A stretch of 64,000 nucleotides of DNA from Arenibacter aquaticus (GTDB taxonomy: Bacteria; Bacteroidota; Bacteroidia; Flavobacteriales; Flavobacteriaceae), in contig NZ_RQPJ01000002.1 of assembly GCF_003957295.1 (NCBI RefSeq), forward strand, positions 558,001 to 622,000. Direction: 5' to 3'. Under the pieces are notes generated by a model, which saw only the letters and a program-made list of their open reading frames with translations, searched no databases and was not told the origin of the DNA. This document shows positions 36,236 through 44,826 of the stretch, in pieces. The position numbers and the translations under genes were made by a program. Each line of letters begins with the position of its first letter. Position 1 is the stretch's first letter.

Positions 36236-37828
36236 ATGTTTAAAACTTTAAAAAGCGACCTTCCTGCAAGTGTCGTAGTATTTTTTGTTGCTTTACCCCT
36301 TTGTTTGGGAATTGCATTAGCCAGTGGAGCACCTTTATTTTCCGGTTTAATTGCCGGTATTGTTGGCGGTATCGTTGTTGGAGCACTTAGCGGTTCCAAA
36401 ATTGGAGTTAGTGGACCTGCAGCCGGATTGGCCGCGATTGTATTAACGGCTATAGGCGCCTTGGGAGGCTATGAAAACTTCCTGGTTGCAGTTGTACTTG
36501 GAGGAATCATTCAATTAATATTTGGTATACTCAAGGCTGGAATTATTGGGTATTATTTTCCCTCATCGGTCATAAAAGGTATGCTTACCGGTATTGGAAT
36601 TATTATCATTTTAAAACAAATCCCTCATTTCTTTGGTTACGACCCAGATCCTGAAGGCGATCTCGCATTTTTTCAGGTAGATGGGGAAAATACCTTTTCA
36701 GAAATTTTTAATACCGTAAACAATATCAGCCCTGGGGCAACACTAGTGGCCATCATAGGTTTGTCCATATTATTGTTGTGGGATAAAGTACTTTCCAAAA
36801 AAGGTAAGATCTTTCAACTAATCCAAGGACCTTTGGTTGCTGTGGCAATAGGTATCATCTTCTTTGTTCTTACCCAGAACAATACATTTTTGTCCATTTC
36901 TTCCGATCACTTGGTAAGTGTGCCGATCCCAGAGGATGCCGCATCATTTTTAGCACAATTCAGCTTCCCCAATTTTTCTGCCATCACCAACCCGGATGTA
37001 TGGGTCACGGCTTTTACCATAGCATTGGTTGCCAGTCTTGAAACCCTTTTATGTGTAGAGGCTACCGATAAATTGGACCCAGAAAAAAACGTAACGCCTA
37101 CCAACCGCGAGCTACTTGCCCAAGGGACTGGAAATATAATTTCCGGATTAATTGGAGGGCTTCCAATTACCCAAGTTATTGTAAGAAGTTCTGCCAATAT
37201 TCAATCTGGCGGAAAATCAAAACTATCGGCTATTATTCATGGTTTTCTACTACTTATATCCGTTATACTAATCCCAACATTGTTGAATAAAATTCCTTTG
37301 TCGGTATTAGCCGCTATATTGTTTATAGTTGGTTTTAAATTGGCAAAACCAGCTCTATTCGTTCAAATGTATAAATTGGGATGGAAGCAATTTGTGCCCT
37401 TTACGGTAACCGTTGTGGGTATCATATTTACTGATCTACTGGTTGGTATAAGCCTTGGTCTTCTCGTTGGAATAGTAGTAATTCTATTGAAGAACTACCA
37501 AAATTCCCATTTTCTGCATATTGAAGATGTAAGCAATGGCAAGCACAAGATAAAAATGACCCTTGCAGAAGAAGTTACCTTCTTTAACAAAGGAGCCATC
37601 CTAAAGGAATTGGATAGCCTTCCTCGCGACACTTATTTAGAAATAGATTTGCTCAAGACCAGATATCTTGATATTGATATTATTGAAATTCTGGACGATT
37701 TCTCGGTAAAAGCCAAAGAACGCAATATAGATATACAATTGGTCTCAAAACGCGGGGTAGTGGAAAACCCCAATAGTTTTTCCGAATTCTTTAGAACAAG
37801 GCCAAAATCAAAACTAAGTCTAAGTTAA
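36236..37828 (+). CDS. SulP family anion transporter (likely bicarbonate)
   Basis: The 530-residue inner-membrane permease opens with SDLPASVVVFFVALPLCLGIALASGAP, the SulP first span, and has the conserved NRELLAQGTGNIISGLIGGLPIT region. About a dozen spans are present. The C-terminal STAS-like domain (MTLAEEVTFFNKGAILKEL) is short and lacks the usual Asp-x-Ser-Gly phosphosite. The next genes are a stress protein and a beta-carbonic anhydrase, which favours bicarbonate over sulfate as substrate, as in cyanobacterial BicA. The stop overlaps the next start by one base (TAATG). Confidence 0.9.
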   Translation: MFKTLKSDLPASVVVFFVALPLCLGIALASGAPLFSGLIAGIVGGIVVGALSGSKIGVSGPAAGLAAIVLTAIGALGGYENFLVAVVLGGIIQLIFGILKAGIIGYYFPSSVIKGMLTGIGIIIILKQIPHFFGYDPDPEGDLAFFQVDGENTFSEIFNTVNNISPGATLVAIIGLSILLLWDKVLSKKGKIFQLIQGPLVAVAIGIIFFVLTQNNTFLSISSDHLVSVPIPEDAASFLAQFSFPNFSAITNPDVWVTAFTIALVASLETLLCVEATDKLDPEKNVTPTNRELLAQGTGNIISGLIGGLPITQVIVRSSANIQSGGKSKLSAIIHGFLLLISVILIPTLLNKIPLSVLAAILFIVGFKLAKPALFVQMYKLGWKQFVPFTVTVVGIIFTDLLVGISLGLLVGIVVILLKNYQNSHFLHIEDVSNGKHKIKMTLAEEVTFFNKGAILKELDSLPRDTYLEIDLLKTRYLDIDIIEILDDFSVKAKERNIDIQLVSKRGVVENPNSFSEFFRTRPKSKLSLS

Positions 37829-38673
37829 TGGAACCAGCAAGAAACAAACAGCATATAGCTGTAATCACAGATACGGAGGATGACATGTCATACCTTCTAA
37901 AAAGCGCTGTTAGTTTGGCTAAAATGATTAGTGGTGAAATTCAGGTTTTAAGCGTAAAAAAACCCACCCAAGTTATTGGGAAAGGCAATCAATTGTCTGC
38001 CATGCGCTCTATAAACCAAAACTATATTCTCACGGACAAACGAATAAAGAACCTTGTCCTTCCCATAATGGAAAAATATGATGTTTCCATCAATTATACC
38101 AGTACTTTTGGAAATATAAAAAGTGAAATTGAAAGATACTTGAATGTAAATAAACCTGACATTTTGGTATTGGGAAGACGTAAGAGCAAAGCTTTTAATA
38201 CGGCTGACGACAGGATTATCAACTTTGTCTTAGGTATATTTGAAGGTACGGTACTAATTGTTTCGCCCAACAAAGGTCTTGAACCTGGCAAAAAGATAGG
38301 TATAGGCTCCCTCAACTGTTCCAAGGCGGCCTTTGCCACCTCTTTTACCGAAGACCTCTTTTTTAATGCGAACAGCAGCTTGAAGTCGTTCAATTTATTG
38401 GAGAATTCAGATTTGGAACAAGGAATTGGTAATGTTTTAGGACGAAAGACCATCAATTATGTTTTTGATCGCAGTGAGAATACCGTGAAAAAACTTCCCG
38501 ACTATCTGACAAAAAGCAAAATTGATCTTTTGTTTATGGAAAGAAGAAAAAGGGAAAAAATAAGTCTGTCCAAACCATTAAACACCTATGATATAGTTAG
38601 GAATTCTGATATAAATCTTTTAATAATAGGAAAATCACAGACCTATTACAACAACAATTTAAAAATAGCTTAA
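37828..38673 (+). CDS. Universal stress protein family protein
   Basis: The 281-residue product has two Usp-like halves. The first begins HIAVITDTEDDMSYLLKSAVSLAKMISGEIQVLSV and ends with PDILVLGRRKSK and GTVLIVSP; the second ends NSDINLLIIGKSQ. The classic ATP-binding Gly pattern is not clear, so it may not bind ATP. It is translationally coupled to the SulP gene (TAATG) and lies 15 bases before the carbonic anhydrase gene. A regulatory role on the transporter is a plausible guess only. Confidence 0.8.
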   Translation: MEPARNKQHIAVITDTEDDMSYLLKSAVSLAKMISGEIQVLSVKKPTQVIGKGNQLSAMRSINQNYILTDKRIKNLVLPIMEKYDVSINYTSTFGNIKSEIERYLNVNKPDILVLGRRKSKAFNTADDRIINFVLGIFEGTVLIVSPNKGLEPGKKIGIGSLNCSKAAFATSFTEDLFFNANSSLKSFNLLENSDLEQGIGNVLGRKTINYVFDRSENTVKKLPDYLTKSKIDLLFMERRKREKISLSKPLNTYDIVRNSDINLLIIGKSQTYYNNNLKIA

Positions 38674-38688
38674 TTTAAATAAATAGAT

Positions 38689-39318
38689 ATGAAAGCACAT
38701 ACTAAAGAAACCCAAGCCACAATGACTCCTGAAAAAGCGATGCAGTTTTTAAAGGAGGGCAACCAGCGGTTTCAAGACAACCTGAAGGCCAACAGAAACC
38801 TTCTTGAACAAGTAAATGATACTAGTGAGGGACAATTTCCATTCGCTACCATTTTAAGCTGTATAGACTCCAGGGTTTCTGCCGAATTGGTCTTTGACCA
38901 AGGTTTGGGTGATATTTTTAGCATTAGAATAGCGGGTAACTTTGTAAACGAGGATATTTTAGGAAGTATGGAGTTTGCTTGCAAACTTGCCGGAACCAAA
39001 CTAATAGTTGTTCTGGGCCATACAAGCTGTGGTGCCGTTAAAGGGGCATGTGACCACGCAAGATTGGGCAACCTTACCGCCCTTATCAACAAGATTGAGC
39101 CAGCAGTGGAAGCAGTTACGGAACCTGCCGATGAGAGTCTGAGAAATTCCAAAAATCTGGAGTTTGTAGATAAAGTTGCCGAGAAGAACGTACATTTAAC
39201 CATTGAGAATTTACGTAAGCAAAGTCCTGTTTTGGCCGAAATGGAAGAAAATGCAGAAATTAAAGTAGTTGGTGCCATGTACGATGTTTCTAATGGCAAG
39301 GTTGTTTTTTACGACTAA
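38689..39318 (+). CDS. Beta-class carbonic anhydrase
   Basis: The 209-residue zinc enzyme interconverts CO2 and bicarbonate. Zinc ligands are visible: SCIDSRV (Cys, with the catalytic Asp-Arg pair) and GHTSCGAVKGAC (His and Cys). FSIRIAGNFVNEDILGSMEF is the family core. No signal peptide, so it is cytosolic. Located between two SulP genes, it would convert imported bicarbonate to CO2 or trap it for carboxylases. A hairpin follows at 39332-39363. Confidence 0.95.
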   Translation: MKAHTKETQATMTPEKAMQFLKEGNQRFQDNLKANRNLLEQVNDTSEGQFPFATILSCIDSRVSAELVFDQGLGDIFSIRIAGNFVNEDILGSMEFACKLAGTKLIVVLGHTSCGAVKGACDHARLGNLTALINKIEPAVEAVTEPADESLRNSKNLEFVDKVAEKNVHLTIENLRKQSPVLAEMEENAEIKVVGAMYDVSNGKVVFYD

Positions 39319-39331
39319 ACACCTCATATTA

Positions 39332-39363
39332 TAGAAGGTCAATGTAGCAACATTGGCCTTCTA
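39332..39363 (+). terminator. Hairpin after the carbonic anhydrase gene
   Basis: A 14-bp stem with one G-T pair (39332-39345 with 39350-39363) encloses AGCA. A second small hairpin (GAAACCA with TGGTTTC, 39370-39388) follows. No strong U-run. It likely separates the carbonic anhydrase transcript from the second SulP gene. Confidence 0.6.
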
Positions 39364-39423
39364 ATTACTGAAACCAAGGATTGGTTTCTAGCTTAAACTA
39401 AAACGAGTACTAAATTCAATATT

Positions 39424-41304
39424 ATGAAAAATCTATTTTCACATTTTAGAGGAGACCTTTTTGGAGGAATTACCGCTGGTATTGTTGCCCTTCCATTAGC
39501 CTTAGCTTTTGGTGTAAGTTCTGGTCTGGGCCCAAGTGCCGGACTTTACGGAGCCATATTCATCAGTTTCTTTGCTGCCCTTTTTGGCGGTACCAATACT
39601 CAAATTTCTGGCCCCACGGCTCCAATGACTGCCGTTAGTATGGTAGTCATTGCCGGGATCGTAGCCCTAAATGATGGAAGTATAGAGAAAGCACTTCCCG
39701 CCATTCTTCTTGTTTTCTTATTGGCCGGCCTGATGCAAATTGGACTTGGTCTTTTAGGAATTGGCAAGTACATCCGCTATATCCCCTACCCGGTGGTTTC
39801 CGGTTTTATGACAGCAATAGGGGTAATTATATTGGTTACTCAAATTCTTCCCGCTGTTGGATATTACCCAAAAGAAGACGTGGATTTTGTATCGCAATAC
39901 AAACCAATGGCCGAAGAAATCATATTGGAAAATATTTTAAAAGAAGAGGCCGGCGAAGGTATTTTGGTTTTGGAAGATTTTGAAGAAACTATAAAACGTT
40001 CCTCAAGCATTACCCAGGACGACGTACTAAAAGAAGCTGCCACCTTGGCTAAAAGTGAGGCTTCAGGGGTTTTTGGGACTATAAAAGTACTTCCCAGGGC
40101 CATGCAAAACATTAATTGGCTAGAGCTTATCCTAGCCCTAGCAACAATAGCCATAATTTACGGCTTTAAAAAAATTACAACGGCCATTCCAAGTGCCTTG
40201 GTAGCCCTAATTGTTGTCTCTGGTGTGGCATACGGATTTGGACTCAATTACCGCCCTATAGAGGAAATCCCCAGTGGCTTTCCTGTCCCTAACTTGGACA
40301 TATTCACCGGTTTTCAACTTAATTCGATAACCCCTTATATTTTCACTGCTTTGACCTTGGCCCTTTTAGGAGCTATAGACTCCCTTTTAACCTCCGTTGT
40401 AGCGGACAACATGACCAAAACTAAGCATAAGCCCAACAAAGAGCTTGTAGGCCAGGGTATAGGTAACAGTATAGCTGCTATTTTTGGAGGAATTCCCGGA
40501 GCCGGTGCCACCATTCGTACCGTAGTAAACATAAATGCAGGGGGCAAGACACGGTTATCAGGGATGATCGCAGGTGTTCTGCTATTGGTAATTCTTCTGG
40601 CCTTGGGCCCAATTGCATCGCAAATACCTGCAGCTGTACTAGCCGGTATTTTGGTTACCGTAGGTATAGGTGTAATGGACTACAAAGGCTTAAAAGCCAT
40701 ACCAAGTTTACCTAAAGATGTAAGCCTAGGGCCTATAAAATTGAGTTCTGAAGTAATGATAATGCTTGTGGTACTTGTACTTTCTTCTGTATGGAATTTG
40801 GTTTATGCAGTGGGTGTTGGCCTGGTTATAGCCTCCCTAATGTTTATGAAAAAAATGGGCGACCTAACAGCCGAAAGATCGGATGTGAAAACCTTGGTGC
40901 ATGAAAAGGGATGGGCAGATGAAGCCAATTTTCCACAACATTTAAAGGAAAAAGTATTTATAAAACACATTAAAGGACCTCTTTTCTTTGGTTCTACCAG
41001 TGACTTTCAAGTTCTGGCAGACCAGATTCCAAGAACGGCCTCTACGGTTATTATCCGTATGGACCGTATGCAGTACATGGACCAATCCGGTCTCTACACC
41101 CTGGAAGATGTTCTTATAGATTTATACAATTCCAATATAGAGGTATTATTGGTAGATGTACTGAATCAGCCACGCTATATGATGGAACGTGTAGATATAA
41201 TACCCGATCTGATACCAAAAGAACACATTTTTGACACCTTTGATGAGTGTATAAAATACTTGGACCAAAAGAATAATAACCAGAGGGTTGAAGCTTCGGC
41301 TTAG
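39424..41304 (+). CDS. SulP family anion transporter with STAS domain
   Basis: The 626-residue permease starts HFRGDLFGGITAGIVALPLALAFGVSSG and has TQISGPTAPMTAVSMVV, both SulP signatures. The C-terminal STAS domain is complete, including MQYMDQSGLYTLEDVL, whose DQSG carries the conserved Ser. Residues ~148-228, between two groups of spans, form an acidic, helical soluble insert (PKEDVDFVSQYKPMAEEI...) about twice as long as in the first SulP protein. It is the fourth gene of the group and may carry bicarbonate or another anion. Confidence 0.9.
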   Translation: MKNLFSHFRGDLFGGITAGIVALPLALAFGVSSGLGPSAGLYGAIFISFFAALFGGTNTQISGPTAPMTAVSMVVIAGIVALNDGSIEKALPAILLVFLLAGLMQIGLGLLGIGKYIRYIPYPVVSGFMTAIGVIILVTQILPAVGYYPKEDVDFVSQYKPMAEEIILENILKEEAGEGILVLEDFEETIKRSSSITQDDVLKEAATLAKSEASGVFGTIKVLPRAMQNINWLELILALATIAIIYGFKKITTAIPSALVALIVVSGVAYGFGLNYRPIEEIPSGFPVPNLDIFTGFQLNSITPYIFTALTLALLGAIDSLLTSVVADNMTKTKHKPNKELVGQGIGNSIAAIFGGIPGAGATIRTVVNINAGGKTRLSGMIAGVLLLVILLALGPIASQIPAAVLAGILVTVGIGVMDYKGLKAIPSLPKDVSLGPIKLSSEVMIMLVVLVLSSVWNLVYAVGVGLVIASLMFMKKMGDLTAERSDVKTLVHEKGWADEANFPQHLKEKVFIKHIKGPLFFGSTSDFQVLADQIPRTASTVIIRMDRMQYMDQSGLYTLEDVLIDLYNSNIEVLLVDVLNQPRYMMERVDIIPDLIPKEHIFDTFDECIKYLDQKNNNQRVEASA

Positions 41305-41340
41305 GCAGTAAACCAATTTATGATGAAATATGTATTCGGT

Positions 41341-41371
41341 AATGCCGTAAATATCTTAAATTTGCGGCATT
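41341..41371 (+). promoter_or_regulatory. pheS promoter inside a 12-bp dyad
   Basis: TAAATTTG at 41357-41364 matches the -7 consensus. It lies within an inverted repeat: 41341-41352 (AATGCCGTAAAT) pairs with 41360-41371 except for one position. The ATG is only 12 bases beyond. The dyad could be an operator or an RNA hairpin of the upstream transcript. Confidence 0.6.
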
Positions 41372-41382
41372 AGCCGAACAAC

Positions 41383-42402
41383 ATGATCGATACTATAAAA
41401 AATCACATTAGAGAGGTAGAACATTTTACTGCCACCACTAAGGAAGAACTAGAAAGTTTCCGTATAAAATACTTAGGTAAAAAGGGACTTTTAAACGATT
41501 TTTTCTCCGAGTTCAAGAATGTACCCAATGAACAAAAAAAGGAATTTGGGCAGATCATAAACCAACTAAAGACCCTTGCCTCCGACAAGGTTACTACCCT
41601 AAGGCAGTCACTTGAAAACAACAAGGAAGAAAAGGGCATATACGGGGATTTAACCAGGCCAGGGGAACCCTTACAGCTAGGTACACGACACCCCATTTCC
41701 ATAGTCAAAAATCAGATAATCGAAATTTTTTCGAGAATAGGCTTCAATGTCTCCGAAGGTCCTGAAATAGAGGATGATTGGCATAATTTTACGGCCTTGA
41801 ACCTCCCAGAATATCACCCGGCCAGGGACATGCAGGATACTTTTTTTATACAGACGGACCCTGATATTCTACTTCGTACCCACACCTCATCGGTACAGGT
41901 ACGCTATATGGAAAACAACAAGCCGCCTATACGGACCATTTCTCCGGGCAGGGTGTATAGAAACGAGGCCATATCGGCAAGATCACATTGCTTTTTCCAT
42001 CAGGTTGAAGGCCTGTACATAGACAAGGATGTATCATTTGCCGATCTTAAACAAACCTTACAATTTTTTACCACCGAGCTTTTTGGTAAATCCAAGATAA
42101 GACTTAGACCATCTTACTTCCCCTTTACGGAACCTAGTGCCGAGGTAGACGTATATTGGGGGCTGGAAACCGAAACAGATTACAAGATGACCAAAGGAAC
42201 CGGTTGGCTTGAAATCATGGGCTGTGGTATGGTAGACCCCAACGTTCTCACCAATTGCGGTATAGATGCCAATGAGTACTCTGGATTTGCCTTTGGAATG
42301 GGTATAGACCGAATTGCCCTGTTACTCCATCAAATTTCCGATATTCGCCTTTTAAGTGAAAATGACCTGCGTTTCTTAAATCAGTTCAAGAGTACTTTTT
42401 AG
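41383..42402 (+). CDS. pheS: Phenylalanine-tRNA ligase, alpha subunit
   Basis: The 339-residue class II synthetase subunit attaches phenylalanine to tRNA-Phe, together with PheT. An N-terminal coiled-coil (about 90 residues) binds tRNA. Class II motifs are seen: motif 2 [24 protein letters not shown] and motif 3 [27 protein letters not shown] is also family-specific. pheT is not adjacent, as usual in this phylum. The start at 41383 is favoured by the promoter just before it. Confidence 0.96.
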   Translation: MIDTIKNHIREVEHFTATTKEELESFRIKYLGKKGLLNDFFSEFKNVPNEQKKEFGQIINQLKTLASDKVTTLRQSLENNKEEKGIYGDLTRPGEPLQLGTRHPISIVKNQIIEIFSRIGFNVSEGPEIEDDWHNFTALNLPEYHPARDMQDTFFIQTDPDILLRTHTSSVQVRYMENNKPPIRTISPGRVYRNEAISARSHCFFHQVEGLYIDKDVSFADLKQTLQFFTTELFGKSKIRLRPSYFPFTEPSAEVDVYWGLETETDYKMTKGTGWLEIMGCGMVDPNVLTNCGIDANEYSGFAFGMGIDRIALLLHQISDIRLLSENDLRFLNQFKSTF

Positions 42403-42499
42403 GTAACCATCCCTTGCTTCTATGTATTATGGACAAACCGAAATATAAATAATTCAAAGGGTAGGGATATACAACTACTATTGGTACATATTAAATAAC

Positions 42500-42518
42500 C
42501 CCCTTAGCTCCTAAGGGG
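42500..42518 (+). terminator. Hairpin after pheS
   Basis: CCCCTTAG and CTAAGGGG form an 8-bp perfect stem around CTC, 98 bases after the pheS stop. The following sequence (ATTCTTAAAAAT) is a poor U-run. Confidence 0.55.
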
Positions 42519-42539
42519 ATTCTTAAAAATTGGGTTAAA

Positions 42540-42935
42540 GTGAAAAAAGATATAGAAATTCCAATCGCAAAAGATGTTCATGTGGCCATTGTACATGAGT
42601 GGAATTCAGAATTTTTGGAAAAAAATTGGAACGCCTATATAATCAATGATAGGGACACCATCATTGAGGCTGTGATTGTAGTGTCCAACGGTTATGAAGG
42701 CGACAGAAAAACCTCTACTATGCGCCACGGTTTGGGCGACATTCGCGCTAAGGACTTCAAAAAAATAGAAGTATTACAAGAAGATGTTCTGGCCTTTAAC
42801 AACGAGTTCTTTGTAACTTATTTTGCCGATGACAAGTTATATGAAAAACGATTCTTGTTTAAAAAACATTCCATTAAGGAATCTAATGCCCAATCTCTGC
42901 CAGTAATGGACCTTGAAGGCGTTATGACAAAATAG
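42540..42935 (+). CDS. Conserved hypothetical protein, 131 aa
   Basis: This soluble product begins at a GTG (42540), with the sequence MKKDIEIPIAKDVHVAIVHEWNSEF. It has alternating beta-strand-like stretches (WNAYIINDRDTIIEAVIVVSNG) and the conserved-looking GDRKTSTMRHGLGDIRAKDFKKIE. There is no signal peptide, membrane span or known catalytic motif. It is a small uncharacterised protein of the type found next to pheS in flavobacteria. Function unknown. No ATG alternative is available near the 5' end. Confidence 0.75.
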   Translation: MKKDIEIPIAKDVHVAIVHEWNSEFLEKNWNAYIINDRDTIIEAVIVVSNGYEGDRKTSTMRHGLGDIRAKDFKKIEVLQEDVLAFNNEFFVTYFADDKLYEKRFLFKKHSIKESNAQSLPVMDLEGVMTK

Positions 42936-43058
42936 TAAACCCCTCCATATCACATAGATAACACAGCTATTCCCCAGCCCATTACTTCATTGGGCCGAGC
43001 GGGATAAAAAAGATAATGCCCTACGCTTTATCTTATTTAACAAAACTTTAATTTCGTT

Positions 43059-43093
43059 TAGTTCGGATTGTTCAGAACTAACAGGTAAATTTG
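43059..43093 (+). promoter_or_regulatory. Operator and promoter of the RND efflux operon
   Basis: TAAATTTG at 43086-43093 is an exact -7 element. The 22-base dyad at 43059-43080 (arms TAGTTC and GAACTA, with inner GA/TC pairs) straddles the -33 region, including TTG at 43068-43070. This placement fits repression by a dimeric winged-helix regulator, most simply the one encoded next. Confidence 0.65.
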
Positions 43094-43154
43094 CATCTTA
43101 TATTATTGCAAATGGATAAATTATAATTGAAAAACCGCAATAAAATACTTAAAA

Positions 43155-43658
43155 ATGAAACAGAACATCTGCAAGAAAAAAATGGCACTAGTTGAAAAAC
43201 TGGGCGTTCATTTAGAAGATAGAGAGCAATTGGCCCCTGTTGCAGCACGTATTTTAGCCTATATAATCCTTACGGGGAAAAAAGGATCCACCTTTGAAGA
43301 CATGGTTACTATACTATGCGCAAGCAAAAGCACTATTTCCACACACCTTAACCATTTACAGGACTTAAACAAAATTCAGTATTTCACCAAGACAGGAGAC
43401 CGCAAAAAATATTTTATCATCAACAAAGGAATGGTGGTACACCATATAGATAGCATGGTAAATAAATGGAAGGAAGAGCGTGAAATACACTTGGAATTAA
43501 AAAATTACAAAGAGACCATAAACAACAATAAAATTGAAAATGAAGATGAAAAATTCGATTTAAGTTTTCACGATGACTACATCAAATTCATAAATGGAGC
43601 AATAGCTTCGGTACAGGAATTAAGGACAAAATTAGCCGACAATAAATTCAACATCTAA
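43155..43658 (+). CDS. GbsR/MarR-type transcriptional regulator
   Basis: The 167-residue protein has a winged helix-turn-helix domain: LAPVAARILAYIILTGKKGSTFEDMVTILCASKSTISTHLNHLQDLNKIQYF, with SKSTISTHLNHL as recognition helix, then a helical dimerisation tail. The pattern is that of GbsR-like MarR relatives. It starts the RND efflux operon (13 bases before the adaptor gene) and probably represses it through the dyad at 43059-43080. The signal it senses is unknown. Confidence 0.87.
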   Translation: MKQNICKKKMALVEKLGVHLEDREQLAPVAARILAYIILTGKKGSTFEDMVTILCASKSTISTHLNHLQDLNKIQYFTKTGDRKKYFIINKGMVVHHIDSMVNKWKEEREIHLELKNYKETINNNKIENEDEKFDLSFHDDYIKFINGAIASVQELRTKLADNKFNI

Positions 43659-43670
43659 TCTCAAGCAAAA

Positions 43671-44804
43671 ATGAAAAATAATAAATTATATAGCATTCTA
43701 GGACTAAGTTTATTCTTGGTAATAGTGAGTTGTGGCAACAAAGAAAAAAACACTGCTGCAGCACAACAAGCAGCCCCTCCTCCTTTTCCCGTGGCTCAAG
43801 TGCAACCTAAAACCGTAACGGGATATACAGATTATCCTGCTACTATAGAAGGAGTGGTAAACAGTGATGTAAGAGCAAAAACAACGGGATATATTGAAAA
43901 GGTATATGTGGATGAAGGACAAAAAGTAGAAAAGGGACAACTGTTGTTTAGATTAGAAACCCAATCCTTGAGCCAAGATGCAGGAGCGGCAAAGGCACGT
44001 GTTAATCTGGCGCAAGTAGAAGTAGATAAATTAATTCCACTTGTAGAAAAAAACATAATCAGTCCTGTACAATTGGAAACAGCCAAAGCAAATTTGGCCC
44101 AAGCAAAAGCCAGCTATAGCAGTATAGTGGCAAACATTGGTTACGCAACAATTAAAAGTCCTATAGATGGCTATGTTGGTTCCATAAATTTTAGGGAAGG
44201 TACCTTAGTTGGCCCAAGTGACGCAACACCGCTAACTACGGTAAGTGAAATTGACCAGGTATATGCATTTTTTAGTTTTAACGAAGCACAGTACATAGAC
44301 CATTTACAGCGATCCAAAGGGAAAAGCAAAGCAGAACGCATTAAAAATTCGCCCGATTTAAGCCTGGTATTGGCCAACGGTAAAATTTATTCCGAAAAAG
44401 GCCGTATACAAACCAGTACCGGTCAAATAAATCAGAACACCGGTACTATCAAGATTAGGGCTGCCTTTGATAATCCGAACGAAATCTTGACCAATGGAAA
44501 CAGTGGTAAAATAAGGTTTCCCATAGAATATAAAAACGCAATAGTAGTACCACAATCCGCCACTTATGAGCAACAGGGAAACATTATGATCTTTAAACTT
44601 GGCGCAGACAACACAGCGGAAACTACCATTCTAAAAATTAAAGGTACTGTAGATAATTTATATGTGGTAGAATCCGGAGTGGAGGAAACCGATAAAATTA
44701 TAGTTTCAGGTGTTGGTAAATTAAGAAACGGAATGGCCATTACTCCACAGGAAACTTCTTTTGAAGAAGCCATTGCCCCAGTCGCAACTTTATTCAGAAA
44801 TTAG
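43671..44804 (+). CDS. RND efflux periplasmic adaptor (AcrA-like)
   Basis: The 377-residue lipoprotein (signal ending FLVIVSC) is a membrane fusion protein of the HlyD/AcrA family. Lipoyl-like halves appear as TTGYIEKVYVDEGQKVEKGQLLF and IKSPIDGYVGSINFREGTLVG, flanking a helical hairpin. The beta-barrel and membrane-proximal domains follow. It bridges the inner-membrane pump and the outer-membrane channel encoded by the next two genes. Second gene of the operon. Confidence 0.95.
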   Translation: MKNNKLYSILGLSLFLVIVSCGNKEKNTAAAQQAAPPPFPVAQVQPKTVTGYTDYPATIEGVVNSDVRAKTTGYIEKVYVDEGQKVEKGQLLFRLETQSLSQDAGAAKARVNLAQVEVDKLIPLVEKNIISPVQLETAKANLAQAKASYSSIVANIGYATIKSPIDGYVGSINFREGTLVGPSDATPLTTVSEIDQVYAFFSFNEAQYIDHLQRSKGKSKAERIKNSPDLSLVLANGKIYSEKGRIQTSTGQINQNTGTIKIRAAFDNPNEILTNGNSGKIRFPIEYKNAIVVPQSATYEQQGNIMIFKLGADNTAETTILKIKGTVDNLYVVESGVEETDKIIVSGVGKLRNGMAITPQETSFEEAIAPVATLFRN

Positions 44805-44826
44805 GTAAACAAAAAACATATTAGGC

